Positions 23,173-34,986 of a DNA stretch of 64,000 bases are shown here, piece after piece. The DNA comes from Aspidapion aeneum. Its lineage: Eukaryota > Arthropoda > Insecta > Coleoptera > Brentidae. The notes under the pieces are model-generated. The model saw nothing but the letters and a program-made list of their open reading frames with translations. It ran no database searches and was not told where the DNA came from. Numbering within the stretch: the first letter of the stretch is position 1; every line of letters starts with the position of its first letter. A program made the translations under genes and the position numbers. Location: assembly GCA_963576565.1 (NCBI GenBank), contig OY755047.1, forward strand, positions 11,177,764-11,241,763, written 5' to 3'.

Positions 23173-23609
23173 GCATGGTCAATATGACACCTTTGTAAAG
23201 CTAAAGGGACGGTATATACATCTCATCTTACGATATTGTTAATAGAAATGATTTCTGCTACGAGGTTTTTATTACTTCGATCCCTATGGCCTCTTCTTCG
23301 CAAAGAAATCGCAGTTTCTTCACCTTTTTAACAAATTTTTTGTTCTTTTTCGAGTTAATAATTTATGCATTTGACCAGGAAGTAATAATGAAAATGTTTC
23401 AAACCCAAGAAAAACCTTCTACGCCTAATCATTCTTCAAACAACACCTGTTTTTAGTTCAAAAGTTCATCCAACACATGCATTAATTGAAATATAAAATA
23501 TTAAATTTTTAATAAACATTAATTTTTTTATTTGAATCTCTCATATTTTCCCGTGGGTCGCTCGAAAGCTTAACCTCACGGGGGTCCAAGATCTAATGGA
23601 CAACTAATA

Positions 23610-23657
23610 AGTGTTGACAGTTAACTGTTTCGTCCTTATGGGACCCCTCAGAACACT
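23610..23657 (-). ncRNA. Hammerhead ribozyme with one core mutation
   Basis: On the minus strand stem I AGTGTT/AACACT, stem II GTCC/GGAC, GAAA, stem III ACAG/CTGT with TTAA loop, and GTC are all intact. The first core box reads CTGAGGG, replacing the conserved A9 by G, so activity is probably reduced or lost. Confidence 0.75.
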
Positions 23658-24035
23658 GCTTGGTCAATGTGACACCCTTGCAAAGTTAATCAGATCGTTT
23701 TGTCTCTCATCCTACGTCTAGTGAGAAAACCCTCGCAAGAAGCGTCATCTACCGAGATACGAGAGAAACTAGAACAAGAGCAGGCGAGTATAAACTGCGA
23801 TAAATCGATGAAAGATCGATAGCAACGAAAAGGAAACCATCCGTGACCTACGACAGCACTTCTGTCTTTCAGGCCAGATCAACGCTGATTAGCGTTTTTA
23901 CCCACCTTCAGACGTGAGCGTCAATCAGCGGAATTTTTAAGCCAAATAGTAATACAAACGTAAATTTTATAGTACCCGTGAATTTAAAAATCAAACAAGT
24001 TTTCGGGTAAACATTTCTCAAAAAAAAAACTTTGT

Positions 24036-25149
24036 CATTTTGCTTTTTTTTGCCTTGAATATTTTTTCTATTTTATTTACACAATCGTGCGTTATTTGTA
24101 TTTTTCTGTTTAAGCATTAAGCTTTACTGTTAAAAGGTAACCATTTTAAATTTAAAGAGTTCCAATTAAAGCTTGTTAGGAATTATTTCTCGGTTCAGTA
24201 GCGTAGCATCGAAAGGAAAGTTAAGGGGACTAGCTACAATAAGCGTCATTTTTCCACGTGAATTTAGGTTTTGAAATTTGCACTTTTCGCCTTACAACTT
24301 TTTCGCACGCTTCTAAAAATCTAAGAATCGGTACTTACCAACCTTACTTTCAAATAGTTTTCAAAGGTTAGAACCCGTCTATGTCAAGGCAGTGTCAAAA
24401 TTTTAATGCTTTATTTTATTGCAAACTTAACCTTACTCCTTAAGTGAGAAAAATATTACAACCGTAGCATAGTAAAGAACTTGCGTACAGGATTGTTTTT
24501 TATTTCACGTGCACAAAATGGTATAGCTTTGTTACAAAAAATAATTGTTGTAAATTTATTTTTCAAAAATTGTTAAAAAATTAACAATAACAATGTAAAA
24601 AACTAAATAAAAATACAAATAAAATAAAGGTAAAAATCCATATTAAAATAGACTCACACATAAACACTCTCACACTTTTTGAAAACAGAATAAAATTATC
24701 ATATACATAATATTCCAATACCCACGGTAACTGCCCATTCATGATGCAAACATGAGAGCCTTGGGGTCCTAAAGCAAAAAAGACCTGATTGGTTGCTTTC
24801 AAAGCCATATGCATATTATTTCCATATAGTACGTATTATTGCATGAACCTTACGATGCAGAATGCAAACATATTTGAAATAGCAATATCAATGGGTATAA
24901 GTCTATCCTCTTTGCGGTCCTTAAGATAAAATGTCCTGATTGGTTATACTTTTACGCAATGAATATTATTTTATTCTTGTATTCGTTACGTCAAATCATC
25001 GGCGTACAGTTGACAAAAACTCTATCTATATAAATTTGTTATCTGTGCATTTTTCGTACGTTTACTTCTGAATGTTTGCATCAAACCCCAACCATTGTGT
25101 AAATAGGTAAAAGGGAGTATTGGAATAATACGTATATGAAAATTATAAG
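24036..25149. other. No gene seen
   Basis: AT-rich sequence. Blocks with TGATTGGTT and GGTCCT occur twice (24740-24800, 24920-24960), suggesting an old local duplication. No coding frame. Confidence 0.4.
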
Positions 25150-25770
25150 TAATTTATTTCATCCAGACCGGAGTCTACAGGGATAGTCCCCAACGCTGCT
25201 GCAGAATTTCCTCTTTGTATGGCCAAACTTATTTTCTGTGGTATAAAATTACTTACATGTTTATTTTTTATTTTTAATTTACATTTCATTTACAAATTTT
25301 TTCACCTCTTCCCTCCAAGGTCCAAAAGTTTTCACAGAGAATGGTACAAAATAAAATCTATCTTCAAGCTCTTTATCCTTTCCCCTATTTTAGCTACTGA
25401 ACCAGCTTTTATAGATGTTTTTGTAATATATGATTCAGCCAATGTTACCCTACAGATCAGTGGCGTATATAAGGGGGGGGGGGCTGGGGGGCCCGGCCCC
25501 CCCCCCCCCCGAAGCTAAGATTTTTTTAGATATTTTCCACATATTTCCTGAATACAAACATAAAATAGCATAAAATACATGGGGTCTCGGGCCCCCCCCC
25601 AAACTGCCTCGGGCCCACCCCGAAAATTTTTTCTATATACGCCACTGCTACAGATAGAATCCCACAAGAGTGCTTTACCTTTCTTCCATGGCACTAAAGT
25701 TAATCCGTCAACACGTTTCCCGTCACTACGACAAATATTCTGTGGTTGGTAATTGTTTAAACAGTTTCAT
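25150..25770 (-). pseudogene. Transposon ORF C-terminal fragment (possible nuclease domain)
   Basis: Read on the minus strand across the MITE at 25458-25647, the sequence encodes [20 protein letters not shown], then [31 protein letters not shown] and FGPWREEVKKFV, with a stop soon after. A fragment at 29936-30180 carries what looks like the next part of the same protein. I recognise this layout from invertebrate retroelement proteins. The R.DG...W...L.WD arrangement could be a PD-(D/E)XK-type nuclease core, but that is inference. Confidence 0.5.
25458..25647. mobile_element. 190-bp hAT MITE with perfect 8-bp duplication
   Basis: Ends CAGTGGCGTATATA and TATATACGCCACTG are inverted. CTACAGAT is duplicated exactly outside both ends (25450-25457, 25648-25655), the hAT signature. 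The interior is dominated by G and C tracts whose length may be unreliable in an assembly. It interrupts an older transposon ORF fragment. Confidence 0.88.
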
Positions 25771-25889
25771 TTAGCTTGACTTCATATAATATATTTGTTT
25801 ATTTGTTTGATCATAACTTTTTTGAAACTTTTCCAACTAGGTATTTGGGGTTAGTATACAATTCAACAATTTTTTCTATTTGAAAAATA

Positions 25890-26540
25890 AATTGAAAATG
25901 GCGGATCCAAAATGGCGAATTTTCCCATTTATGACCCGATTTGCATCAAACTCGGAACTTTGAGATCATTCAGGTCGCTAATTATTATTTTTAACTTAAT
26001 TTTAAAAAATCAAAGTGGCGGTTTCATAATGGCGCACTTTCTTATTTATAAACCGATTTGCCTCAAACTTGAAGCATCGCGGCGCCTAAGGTAACTCAAT
26101 ACAATTTTTGATTTAAATTTTAAAACCTGAAAATGACGGGATCCTCGGGGCCTAAGCCTAAGATTTTTTTAAATATTTTTCACATATTGCATGAATAAAA
26201 AGATTAAAGAGTGTAAAATTCGCCATCATGAGACACCCCCCCCCCCACAGATATCAGCCCCCCCCCCCCCAATTTTGAGGCAAATTGGTTTATAAACAAG
26301 AAAGTGCGCCATTGTGGAACTGCCATTTTGATTTTTTTTAAATTTTAGTTAAAAATAATTATCAGCGACCTGAAAGATCTCAAAGTTCCGAGTTTGATGC
26401 AAATTGGTTCATAAATGGGAAAATACGCCATTTTCATTTTTTTAAATTCAAGTCAAAAATTGTATTGTGACCCTAAGCGCCGTGATGTTTCCAGTTTGAG
26501 GCAAATCGTTTCATAAATAAGGTAATTCGCCATTTTATTT
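25890..26540. repeat. Large imperfect inverted repeat with C tracts
   Basis: Blocks ATTTGCATCAAACTCGGAAC and AAACCGATTTGCCTCAAACT (25930-26070) recur inverted at 26275-26520. The centre (26150-26270) holds two C tracts and resembles the interior of the 25458-25647 MITE. It looks like a composite of a palindromic repeat and a degraded hAT MITE. Confidence 0.55.
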
Positions 26541-26610
26541 ATATATAAAGTTAAGCTAAATAAAACTGTTTAAACATTTGCCAATGAAAAGATCATAAAA
26601 CAAAAAATCT

Positions 26611-26673
26611 CGCGGCGAATTGTCACCGCGGCGAATCGTCCGGCGGCAAATTGTCCCGCGGCGAATCGGCCTT
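26611..26673 (+). repeat. Short GC-rich tandem motif
   Basis: CGCGGCGAATTGTC-like units occur four times with small changes. Units contain GCGGCGAAT and GTC and differ strongly in composition from the AT-rich surroundings. Confidence 0.7.
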
Positions 26674-27058
26674 CATCATTCAGTAACCTGTGTCTTGCCC
26701 AACGACCTGCATTCTTGTAGCAGTATATAATATATACTTTCTAAAACCAACTCTATGTACGCCACTGTGTCGATTGCCATACTGTTAGTTGTCTCATAAA
26801 CCCACCTATATGGGTGATTCTATGATTGGTGAACTTGACATTTTCGGACCTTGAGGGGACTTTAAAACTGCTACCAATTTCGTCTGCAGTATGCAGTAAT
26901 ACTTCCTTGTTTTTGTTGATAAGACCAAATCACAGATTAGTCCACAGTACACTGGTCTATTTTTAAGGGATGAGTAAACAGGCTGAATTTTTGTAACGAG
27001 TTTTTTTTTGTCGGGACGTCCAAATTCCTCTGTGAAAATTCTTAAATTGGATTCCTAA
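26674..27058. other. No gene seen
   Basis: Contains another TACGCCACTG hAT-like end near 26760, without a matching partner that I could define. Otherwise non-coding. Confidence 0.4.
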
Positions 27059-27695
27059 AGCGTGGTCTACACATAACGTTTTGCCTGACGTTTTACTTGA
27101 TCAGGTAAAACGGATCAGGCAAAACCTTTCGTGTAGACAATAAAACGTACGTTTTGCCTGAACTGAACAGGACTGAAGTCGGACCTGTTGAACTGATCGG
27201 TAGAGGCTTTGTTTCCGGTAAAACGCCAGTTTTAGCGGCATTTCTTGTGGTAGTGCATACAATTTTAATTCCTTTCGAGTGCAACTTAGAAGTTGGTATA
27301 TGAAACGTCCGACATTAGATAAGATAATTTTTTAGGAAATCAAACAAGTTATTGTCTTCCTCCACTAATTTTTAATTTGTTTTAACCAAATAATCCCGAC
27401 ATGTTTCGTAAGCAGAAACTTACATCTTCAGGGGACATTACCAAACTAAATCAGGACAACATTTTGAAAAACTGATTAAAAAACTGTTTAGGTACTGAAA
27501 CGGTTAAGTCATAGACATTTAAAACAAAAAATATTATTGACAAAAGCAGTGCTTCTTCCATGGTGTATCAAAAACTGATCTAAAAACGTACGTTAAAGCT
27601 AAGCTAAGTGTGTACGCTAGTCTTTCAACCGTCATACTTGACCCTTTTGACTGACAGGCAAGACGTAAGGTAAAATGTTATGTCTAGACCGGGCT
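27059..27695. mobile_element. MITE with GTCTACACATAAC-type ends, TAA duplication
   Basis: The left end AGCGTGGTCTACACATAACG and right end ATGTTATGTCTAGACCGGGCT are imperfect inverted repeats flanked by TAA (27056-27058, 27696-27698). The first ~130 bp repeats TTTTGCCTGA-like motifs. No transposase. Confidence 0.68.
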
Positions 27696-27729
27696 TAACA
27701 GAGAACACAGGCGCAAAATCTTTGTCAAA

Positions 27730-29350
27730 TAATAGTTCAGGCCCTACATCCGAGATTCAAGCGATATGCTGCGTTTAATGATAGAAACAACACACCCTTA
27801 AACATGCTTTTTGATGGTTTTTTGCTAATAACTCGAAAACAGTCAACTTTTCCAAAATTTTTCTAAAGATTATTTTTTAAGCGGATACAATTTCCTTTTT
27901 AACCATGTACCCATGTACCCTCTGACGGCAGTGGTGCACGTTCCATTAGCGTACGAAAAAAGGAGAAAATTTTTCAAATATTTTTTTAAATTTTTTTTGT
28001 GGTATTTTTTCAATAAAATATTTTTGGTTAAAAGCCCATTATATATAGTTAAATACTTACTAAGCTCCACGTATATTTTTTTAAATAGCTGCCTTAAAAG
28101 AAAAATAAATGTGTTTGTAGAAATCCTTATATCAAAAATATATTTTTGTAACTCAGTAAATAATAATGAGAGTGAGTAAAAAATTAGTAGGAACTTAAAA
28201 ATTACTTTTTTTAATTAACCTTCTTTAAAGTGGGGGTGGGGGGTATCCTCCCTGTCACCCCGCTCAAAATTTCTCTCTTACAGTATTTTCCCAATTATTT
28301 GCAAAATTTTAACTTGACAAAAAAAAGCTAAGTAACAATTATTGAGGCTTATGAAAAGTCCTCTCTAATGATGTCCAACGCGCCCCCCTTACATCAGTGG
28401 TGCACCTTTTATAGGCATTTAAATAAATGAGAGGTGTGAAAAAACAATATTTTTTTAATTTTCTTGAATTTTACTATACTACATGTCTGGTTTTAAAACT
28501 TATTTTTAAAGCCGAATAAATTTCCTTTCCAACGATGTACATCAGTCCCCCCTCAAGGCAGCTGTAGATCTAGCATAGACGCACCAAAAATGATTAAATT
28601 TGGTATACACTTGAATCTTTATTTGAGAACACCACTAACCATGTTGGAACAGTACTAATACACACACTGGGTACAATGAGAGAAGCAGCACACTTGGTAT
28701 GAATATACAGTATTCTTCCTCGAAAACATAACGAGAGGGAACCATCCGCCCACTCTTGGTGGGTGGGGTTCCCCTCTCTAAATGTTTTTTTCGACATTTT
28801 TTATTACTTGGTATATCAAATTTGACCATATTTGGAGCGTTTATGCAATATCTACTGCTGCGTTGAGGGGGGAGTGATATACATCGTTGAAAAGGAAATT
28901 TCTTCGGCTTTAAAAATTAGTTTTAAAATCAGACATGTGGGACAGTAAAATTTAAGAAAATTAAAAAAATATATAATTTTTTCTACATCTCTTATTTATT
29001 TAAATGCCTATAAAAGGTGCACCACTGATGTAAGAGGGGCGTGTTGTACATCGTTAGAGAGTACTTTTCATCAGCCTCAATAATTGTTACTTAATTGTGT
29101 TTTTCCAAGTTAAAAGTTTGCAAATAATTGAAAAAATACTGTAAAATATCACTTTTGAGGAGGGTGAGTTACAAAAATAAATGTTCAACATTTTTGTTTG
29201 ATTTAAGGATTTCTACACATTTACTTTTATTTTAAGGCGGCTATTTAAAAACATATATGACTAACTAAACAAGTATTTAACTATATACAATGGGCTTTTA
29301 ACCAAAAATATGTTTTTGAGAAAAAAAAATAATAAAAAATACATCCGAGA
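27730..29350. mobile_element. Inverted-repeat element related to 56484-57401
   Basis: It begins with TAGTTCAGGCCCTACATCC, the same end as the 56484-57401 element, and contains the same GCGTTTAATGATAGAA block. Internally, 27900-28560 and 28860-29340 form long imperfect inverted arms (e.g. CATCAGTGGTGCACCTTTTA near 28393 and its complement near 29015). The right terminus is uncertain. Confidence 0.6.
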
Positions 29351-29935
29351 TTATATTATATGGCCAAACAAAATTCATATTTTACAAAGTATACAACAAA
29401 AACGATTTTATTTTTGTAAAAAAAAATGGTTACCTATATATCTATCAGATTTGTCCTTGAGTTTATTCTGGTTTTTGTAAAAAAAATAGCAAGATCGACA
29501 CAGAAAAGCGAAATGGGAAGGTTACTATAACCATATAAAAAGAGGTAAAAAACATTAAATTAAATGCAAACTTTAAAAGTAGAATTTTTAGGTCGCTCAT
29601 GTTGTTTTGGGTTATCAACTTGCTTTGTTTTTGCATTGAATGACGTCATTGTCAGCCTTTAAGTTATTATGTCATTTTCGGCTTAACCTAAATCAAGTCT
29701 CAATAAAATAAAACGTAAACAGGGTGTTATATCGAAGTTATGTATTATATTGGAAGCAAAAGAAAAAAACGAAATAAAAATATACCTGTGTAAAATATTG
29801 AATATATTTTTTGTTTAGTTAACTAATTACATAAAACAAGGTATAATTAATATATAACAATTGATTAAATTAATAATAAAATCAAAGAAATAAATAAAAT
29901 TGTAAAACTAAAAAACAAAAAAAATAAAGAAAACA
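29351..29935. other. No gene seen
   Basis: AT-rich; a CAGGGTGTT motif near 29723 may be the end of a Tc1-type MITE without a detectable partner. Confidence 0.4.
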
Positions 29936-30180
29936 TCAACAATAAAAAATTTCCTCTAAACCAGTATCATCTGGGATTGTTCCAAGAATTGAAGCTGTGT
30001 TGTCGCGTTGAATTGCAAGACCTATTTGTTGTTTAATGAAGCAATTTGCATGTTTATTGTTTATTAATTTTGATAATTTTTGAACAAAAGATTTAGCTTC
30101 TTCACCCCAGGACCCCAATGTTTGGTACATGGGTACGAAAATGTACCCTTTGGCTTCCAGCTCTTCGTATTTTTTTTGCT
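29936..30180 (-). pseudogene. Transposon ORF C-terminal fragment
   Basis: The minus-strand frame reads YIFVPMYQTLGSWGEEAKSF, then LSKLINNK, then IKQQIGLAIQRDNTASILGT. It looks like the continuation of the protein at 25150-25770 (FGPWREEVKKFV corresponds to LGSWGEEAKSFV), and is a fragment of the same or a related element family. Confidence 0.5.
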
Positions 30181-30439
30181 TTTATTAATACAAAACTGCC
30201 AGACAAGATGGCGACGATATTTCAATATTTTAAAAAATCTAGGACGATCTGTTGCTATTGAACTTTAAAATTGTACTATATGATAGGGTATCCCAAACCA
30301 GATAAAATTAACTTCATGGGGAATTTGGAAACGGGTTCTAAAAAAAAGTAGAAGACAGACAAAACTTGTTACCGTAGTTTGATTGGCCGTAGTAGTCATT
30401 AATATAGTCAGAATACAAGAGATCCACAACAATTCAAAT

Positions 30440-30700
30440 TAGGGGCTTTATGAAACAAATTTCAAGAGGAAACTGCATAACTATAAAACAATTTATAGGA
30501 ATCCACAGAAATATTAAAAAATATCTGTGGACATTTTTTTCTGATAGTTGTGTAAAAGTGTTCCAAAAGTTTGTAAAAAAATATTGACATCGGGTAATTT
30601 TTTTTTTAGTGTTTAGTTTTGGTTTCTGTAATATTTTTAAATAGTTTTCGATTTTCTGAAACCAGAACAGGAAGACGTAGCTTTCGAGATTTTTCACACA
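30440..30700. repeat. Dispersed repeat, copy 1
   Basis: The block with CTGCATAACTATAAAA, TGTGGACATTTTT and AGTTGTGTAAAAG matches 33080-33320 in the same order. Non-coding. Confidence 0.6.
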
Positions 30701-30744
30701 ACTCAAGTATATTTATATATTTATCGGTTTCACAACGTTCTAGG

Positions 30745-31645
30745 TCTTCCGATACCCAATCTCCACTCGTTTCTGTTTGCCCATAATTCATCATCTAGGC
30801 CTCTTATTCTTGTTTCACTGTCTATTCCTTCTCTCCTGCTTCTCCTTGGCCGTCCTCGTTTTCTTCGGAAAGTTGGTTTCCATTGTAGAATTTGTTTAGG
30901 TAGTCTTTTTGTACATGTCCGTACCACAACAGTTGTTTTGTTCATATATCATCCACTAAAGTACGTTCACACACTGTCATAATTTCTCTTATTCTTTGAT
31001 TTGTAACCCTTTCTCTTTTTGATTTCCCTGCTGCTCTTCTCCAATAGTCCATCTCCGTAGCGGAAAGCATTTTTCTGTTCTATCCTTGATTCGCCATACT
31101 TCTGAGCCGTATGTAATAATACTTTTTACAATGGTGTTTTATATAAGCTTTTTGTTATGTTTTGATATACTTTGGTCCCAAATTATTCCATTTAATAAAG
31201 TTATTGCTTTTCTTCCTTGTACGTTTCGATCTTTTATAACTTTGTCTAGTGTTCCGTCAGCTGTAATTTTTAGACCTAAGTATTTATACTCATCACAGGA
31301 CTGAATTCGCTGCCCGGTATTTAAGATTAGATTCTGTTTCGTTCCACCGATACACATATACTCTGTCTTATTAAGATTAACCTCTAGTCCCCACTTATTG
31401 TACTCTTCTATTCGTTTTCGTGTCATATATTCGAGGTCGTCATAATCCTGAGCCACTACTATCTGATCATCGGCGAAATATAAAGTATACAAGGTGGTTT
31501 CGTCCAACGGAATTCCCATGTTTTGACATTTTCTCTTCCATACTTTAAGGACTTGTTCCAAGTATATCTTGAAGAGCGTAGGCGAGATACAGCAACCTTG
31601 TTTAAGACCTTTATTTACTTGAAAGCCTAAATTGTTGTTTTGCAA
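30745..31645 (-). pseudogene. LINE reverse transcriptase fragment with intact YFADD
   Basis: The 168-residue frame at 31139-31645 carries GLKQGCCISPTLF (RT motif before the catalytic box), LYTLYFADDQIVVAQD with the two catalytic aspartates intact, and EYKYLGLKITADG. After frameshifts the C-terminal part continues at 30730-30945: RLPKQILQWKP, RRKRGRPRRS. It belongs to a third RTE-like family, distinct from families A and B. The N-terminal endonuclease and first half of RT are missing, so it is inactive despite the conserved active site. Confidence 0.78.
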
Positions 31646-31829
31646 GAGAGCGACGATAATTCAATATTTTCGAAAAAAAATAGCTTTAGTTCGATATTTT
31701 GAAAAACCCTGTAGATATTTTTAAATTCTATACAGCATCTGATGGACTCGGTATAACGCCATTTTTTCCTGTTTATCCAAAATTGTATGTCTTACCGCTT
31801 TTAGAATATCCTTAATGGTCTTTGTTGTT

Positions 31830-32134
31830 ATCTTCTGATGGAGGGAAGAAGAAATCAAGGAGGCCAACAAAAAGGACACAAGGACGTTCTGAAGAACAAA
31901 ATGATAAAATCCCAGATAGATACCAACAACTCCGAGACGGTGGCAATTGGTAGAACTGCCTGGTGCCACCTAGTCCATGAAGGATCCCAAAGATTTGAAC
32001 AGGAGCGACGGAGTCTAGAGATGCAGAAGGGAGACCACGCAAAAGAACGAGACAATCGAGAGAGAAACCGTCAAGCTATCGCAGGAAACTGGGTGTGCCA
32101 GGACTGCGAAAGAGTGTGTGCCTAGAGAATGGCC
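31830..32134 (+). pseudogene. LINE ORF 3' fragment
   Basis: The plus-strand frame (31838-32125) ends RQAIAGNWVCQDCERVCA, a C..C motif seen at the extreme C terminus of some RTE-like LINE proteins. An overlapping frame reads WRRLVHEGSQRF-like residues, so a frameshift is likely. Only the tail is present. Confidence 0.5.
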
Positions 32135-32781
32135 TTATAGAGGATGTCCCTTAACTTAGGGGCCACAGTGCAGCAGGTGATAAAGGAAGTTAGTTTCGAA
32201 AAAAAGTTTATATAACATGAAGGTCAACACACATCTGTTTTTAAGATATAGAATTCTTAAAGTTGGAGGAGTGGGGGGAAAAGGGGTTTTACAAAAAAGA
32301 AAATCTGCCACAGCCAGCTGAATACTCAACTAATTGTGATTCAAGAATGTATTCTTTTCTTTCACAAAATTACAAGTTGAGGAGATAAGGGCTGTCAAAA
32401 TATCCTCCAAACATGTATAAAAAATAATCAGTTAAAAAAAAATTTGCTTACTTTAAGTAGTTAAAATATCAATAATATTTTTTTATTATTTCTCGCTAGA
32501 AACTTCTTTTTATTGATGAAAAATATTAAAAAAAAACATTGCGTATAATATGGCATTAATAAAAGTTTATACCAAAAAAATAGTTTTTTTCTAAAAAAAA
32601 TTGACCGCATAATTCTTTTTTATTTTTTTTTTCAAATTATTGAATACACGATTTTACGTAACTTCATATTTTCACTGCGTTTTTTAAAAAAGTTATTATC
32701 AAAAAAGTTTAAAAAATCGCCAACTCTGTATCTCAACACCTGTTGGTCGATGGCCCCTAAGTTATGGAACACCCTGTATAA
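32135..32781. mobile_element. MITE with TATAGRG-GTGTYCC ends
   Basis: The left end TATAGAGGATGTCCCTTAAC and right end TTATGGAACACCCTGTATA are inverted, followed inward by the shared ACTTAGGGGCCA / TGGCCCCTAAGT. The ends belong to the CAGGGTGT group of Tc1/mariner-like MITEs (compare 38456-38999). No ORF. Confidence 0.65.
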
Positions 32782-33079
32782 TCATCAAGGAGCGCAGAAC
32801 AGACTACGGCAATGATTAAAAGATGATATTTATACTCGATACCGAGCGATTGCCTATAATGATGATGATACTTTTATCTGTGACAATCACATTTAACCTA
32901 AATTTTAAGGACACTCTGTATAGGTGGACGCACTGTGGGTATTTTTAAATTGGTAAAATTTTAACTTGTTAAGTTTGATCTCGTACAAACTGGTTGCAAA
33001 CTTACACAACCAAAATGCAAAAAAAGAACAGAAAATTATTTTAAAATTCGTATTTTGTAAACCATAGATCAATTTGGAC

Positions 33080-33320
33080 AAATGGATGCAAGGAGAAGAC
33101 TGCATAACTATAAAAAATTTACAAATAATATTGGAATCCGCAGATATAAAAAGAAGAAAGCTAAAAAATGCCTGTGGATATTTTTCTTACAGTTGTGTAA
33201 AAATTGTGTCAATTTTTTCCAAAAGTGTGTAAACAAAATTTTGATTTTTGTAATATTTTTACACAGTCTTCAATCTTTTGAGAAAAGAAAAACGTAGCTT
33301 TTTACACAATCTTAGGATAT
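33080..33320. repeat. Dispersed repeat, copy 2
   Basis: Matches 30440-30700 over CTGCATAACTATAAAA, CCTGTGGATATTTTTC and AGTTGTGTAAAAA. Sequence on to 33530 is AT-rich with no gene. Confidence 0.6.
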
Positions 33321-33594
33321 GTAAAATTTGTATTTTTTCTATATGAATTGTTGTTTTGCTGTTACACAGCACTGTATAACTGTATAAACTCAGATTATGT
33401 AAACATTTACACAATTTTAAAAACAAAAAATTATTTTTACACTAATTATCCATGGTCCCAATCTGGTTAAAAATTGTGTAAAAAAATAAACAATTTAAAA
33501 AAATATATCCAAAAAGTTTAGTTTAGGAAAAGAGTCAAATATGACTATCTCGATCCAAAGATGTGGCAAGTTTAATTTAGAATTTTATTAAAAG

Positions 33595-34480
33595 AAGACT
33601 TCTTTTTCTGCACTCTATTGGTTGCCATTCTAGGACCTGCTTTGATAATTTTTCGTCGTTCATCCGTTGTACATGGCCGTAACATAAAAGTTGTCTTTTA
33701 GTGATGTCATCCGTTATGCTTCCCTCGATTCCCAGTCTTTCTTTTATGATCTCATTTCGTATGTGATCTGTTCCAGATATTCTCATTGATCTTCTTATTA
33801 TTTTCGTTACCAGAAATTCTTTTGAAAGTCGATTTCCAATGTTAATTTTAGATTTTGACCCTTTATATAGTTCTTTTATCGTTTTTATGTATGTATGATT
33901 GATATTAGTTTGCTTTAACACTGTCCATAATTTTTCTACTCGAACGGTATCTTATGCTTTTTGTAGGTCCACAAAGGTAACATGAGTCTCTATATTTCTG
34001 GCGCTCCTTTTCTCAATTACTTGTTTAAGACATAAGCCAAAAACCTTATTACTACAAGATCTGCCTGCACGAAACCCACTTTGCTCTTCTTCTCCTTGTT
34101 CACGAAAACCATTCTCTATTAGATCTCTAATAATCCTACAGTACAATCTACTTAGAGTAGTTGTTACTGAAATTCATCTGTAGTTGTTGCAATCCAGCTT
34201 ATTTCCTTTTTTATGTATTGAGGATATGAATGCAACTGGATGTCCGTTTATGCATTGATTGATAATGTATTTGGGACTTTCTAGTAGTTTATCTGATCCA
34301 TATTTGAGCATTTCAGCACATATTCCCCCAGGTCCGCTAGCTTCTCCGGATTTAAGCCTTTTAAGACTATTCTTTATCATTTATTTTTCGATAATTAATT
34401 CCTCTACATGTACTTCTATGTCTCTCCTCGGAGTGGCTGACAGATATTCGGGTCTCGTTTTTATTTATCTATCTTTTTTT
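33595..34480 (-). pseudogene. RTE-like LINE with internal deletion (family B)
   Basis: Minus-strand pieces in order: SLKRLKSGEASGPGGICAEM (34174-34380), EEEQSGFRAGRSC and THVTFVDLQKA (33952-34146), NINHTYIKTIKELYKGS and SKEFLVTK, then directly RRSMRISGTDHIRNEIIKE and QVLEWQPI (33577-33921). Between SKEFLVTK and RRSM about 140 codons found at 17.9-18.4 kb are missing, including the catalytic FADD box. The junction near 33800 keeps the frame open. Non-functional. Confidence 0.78.
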
Positions 34481-34709
34481 TAGCAAATCTAAAACTCCAA
34501 ATCGTCAGAGAAACTGTTAAAATAGCTTCTCCGGATTTAAGCCTTTTAAGACTATTCTTTATCATTTATTTTTCGATAATTAATTCCTTTACATGTACTT
34601 CTATGTCTCTCCTCGGAGGGGCTGACAGATATTCGGGTCTCGTTTTTATTTATCTATCTTTTTTTTTAGCAAATCTAAAACTCCAAATCGTCAGAGAAAC
34701 TGTTAAAAT
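34338..34709. repeat. 185-bp direct duplication at LINE edge
   Basis: 34338-34522 is repeated at 34523-34709 with only a few differences (a T-run length, single bases). The unit covers the start of the LINE fragment plus flanking non-LINE DNA (CAAATCTAAAACTCCAAATC), so the duplication happened after the LINE was in place. Confidence 0.85.
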
Positions 34710-34986
34710 TCTAAACTGCTACGTGCAAGGCTTATAATGGGCGGCAATTTGGATGGTAATTTATTTTTTCGTAAAAAATTATTGGCCTTCTTTTTTTGTA
34801 AATTTCAAGAAGGTTCAATAGTCTGCTAAATATTTTTACCAAAAAACCTTCTCTATACAGGGTGTTCCTAAATTAATGGTACATCTGAAAGTAGGCGATT
34901 CTTTGGTTTATTTCATAACTAAAATGTTATATAAACATGGCACAAAAAAAGCTTGTAGTTTACTACAGCTTTAGCTAAGAAAATCC

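Larger units (their letters stand above)
23005..24035 (-). mobile_element. Old hammerhead-bearing tandem dimer, minus strand
   Basis: Two diverged units related to the 996-2143 array lie head to tail on the minus strand. A shared GGGGGTCCAAGATCTAAT block occurs at about 23093 and 23580, an offset of 486 bp. The unit at 23530-24035 is close to the plus-strand units over most of its length; the 23005-23530 unit is much more diverged. Both retain hammerhead-like segments with core mutations. It is an older insertion of the same family. Flanking target duplications were not found. Confidence 0.75.

Noticed and set aside
25475..25512. G and C tracts as a biological signal
   Set aside because: Most simply simple-sequence interior of the MITE, possibly with assembly length errors.
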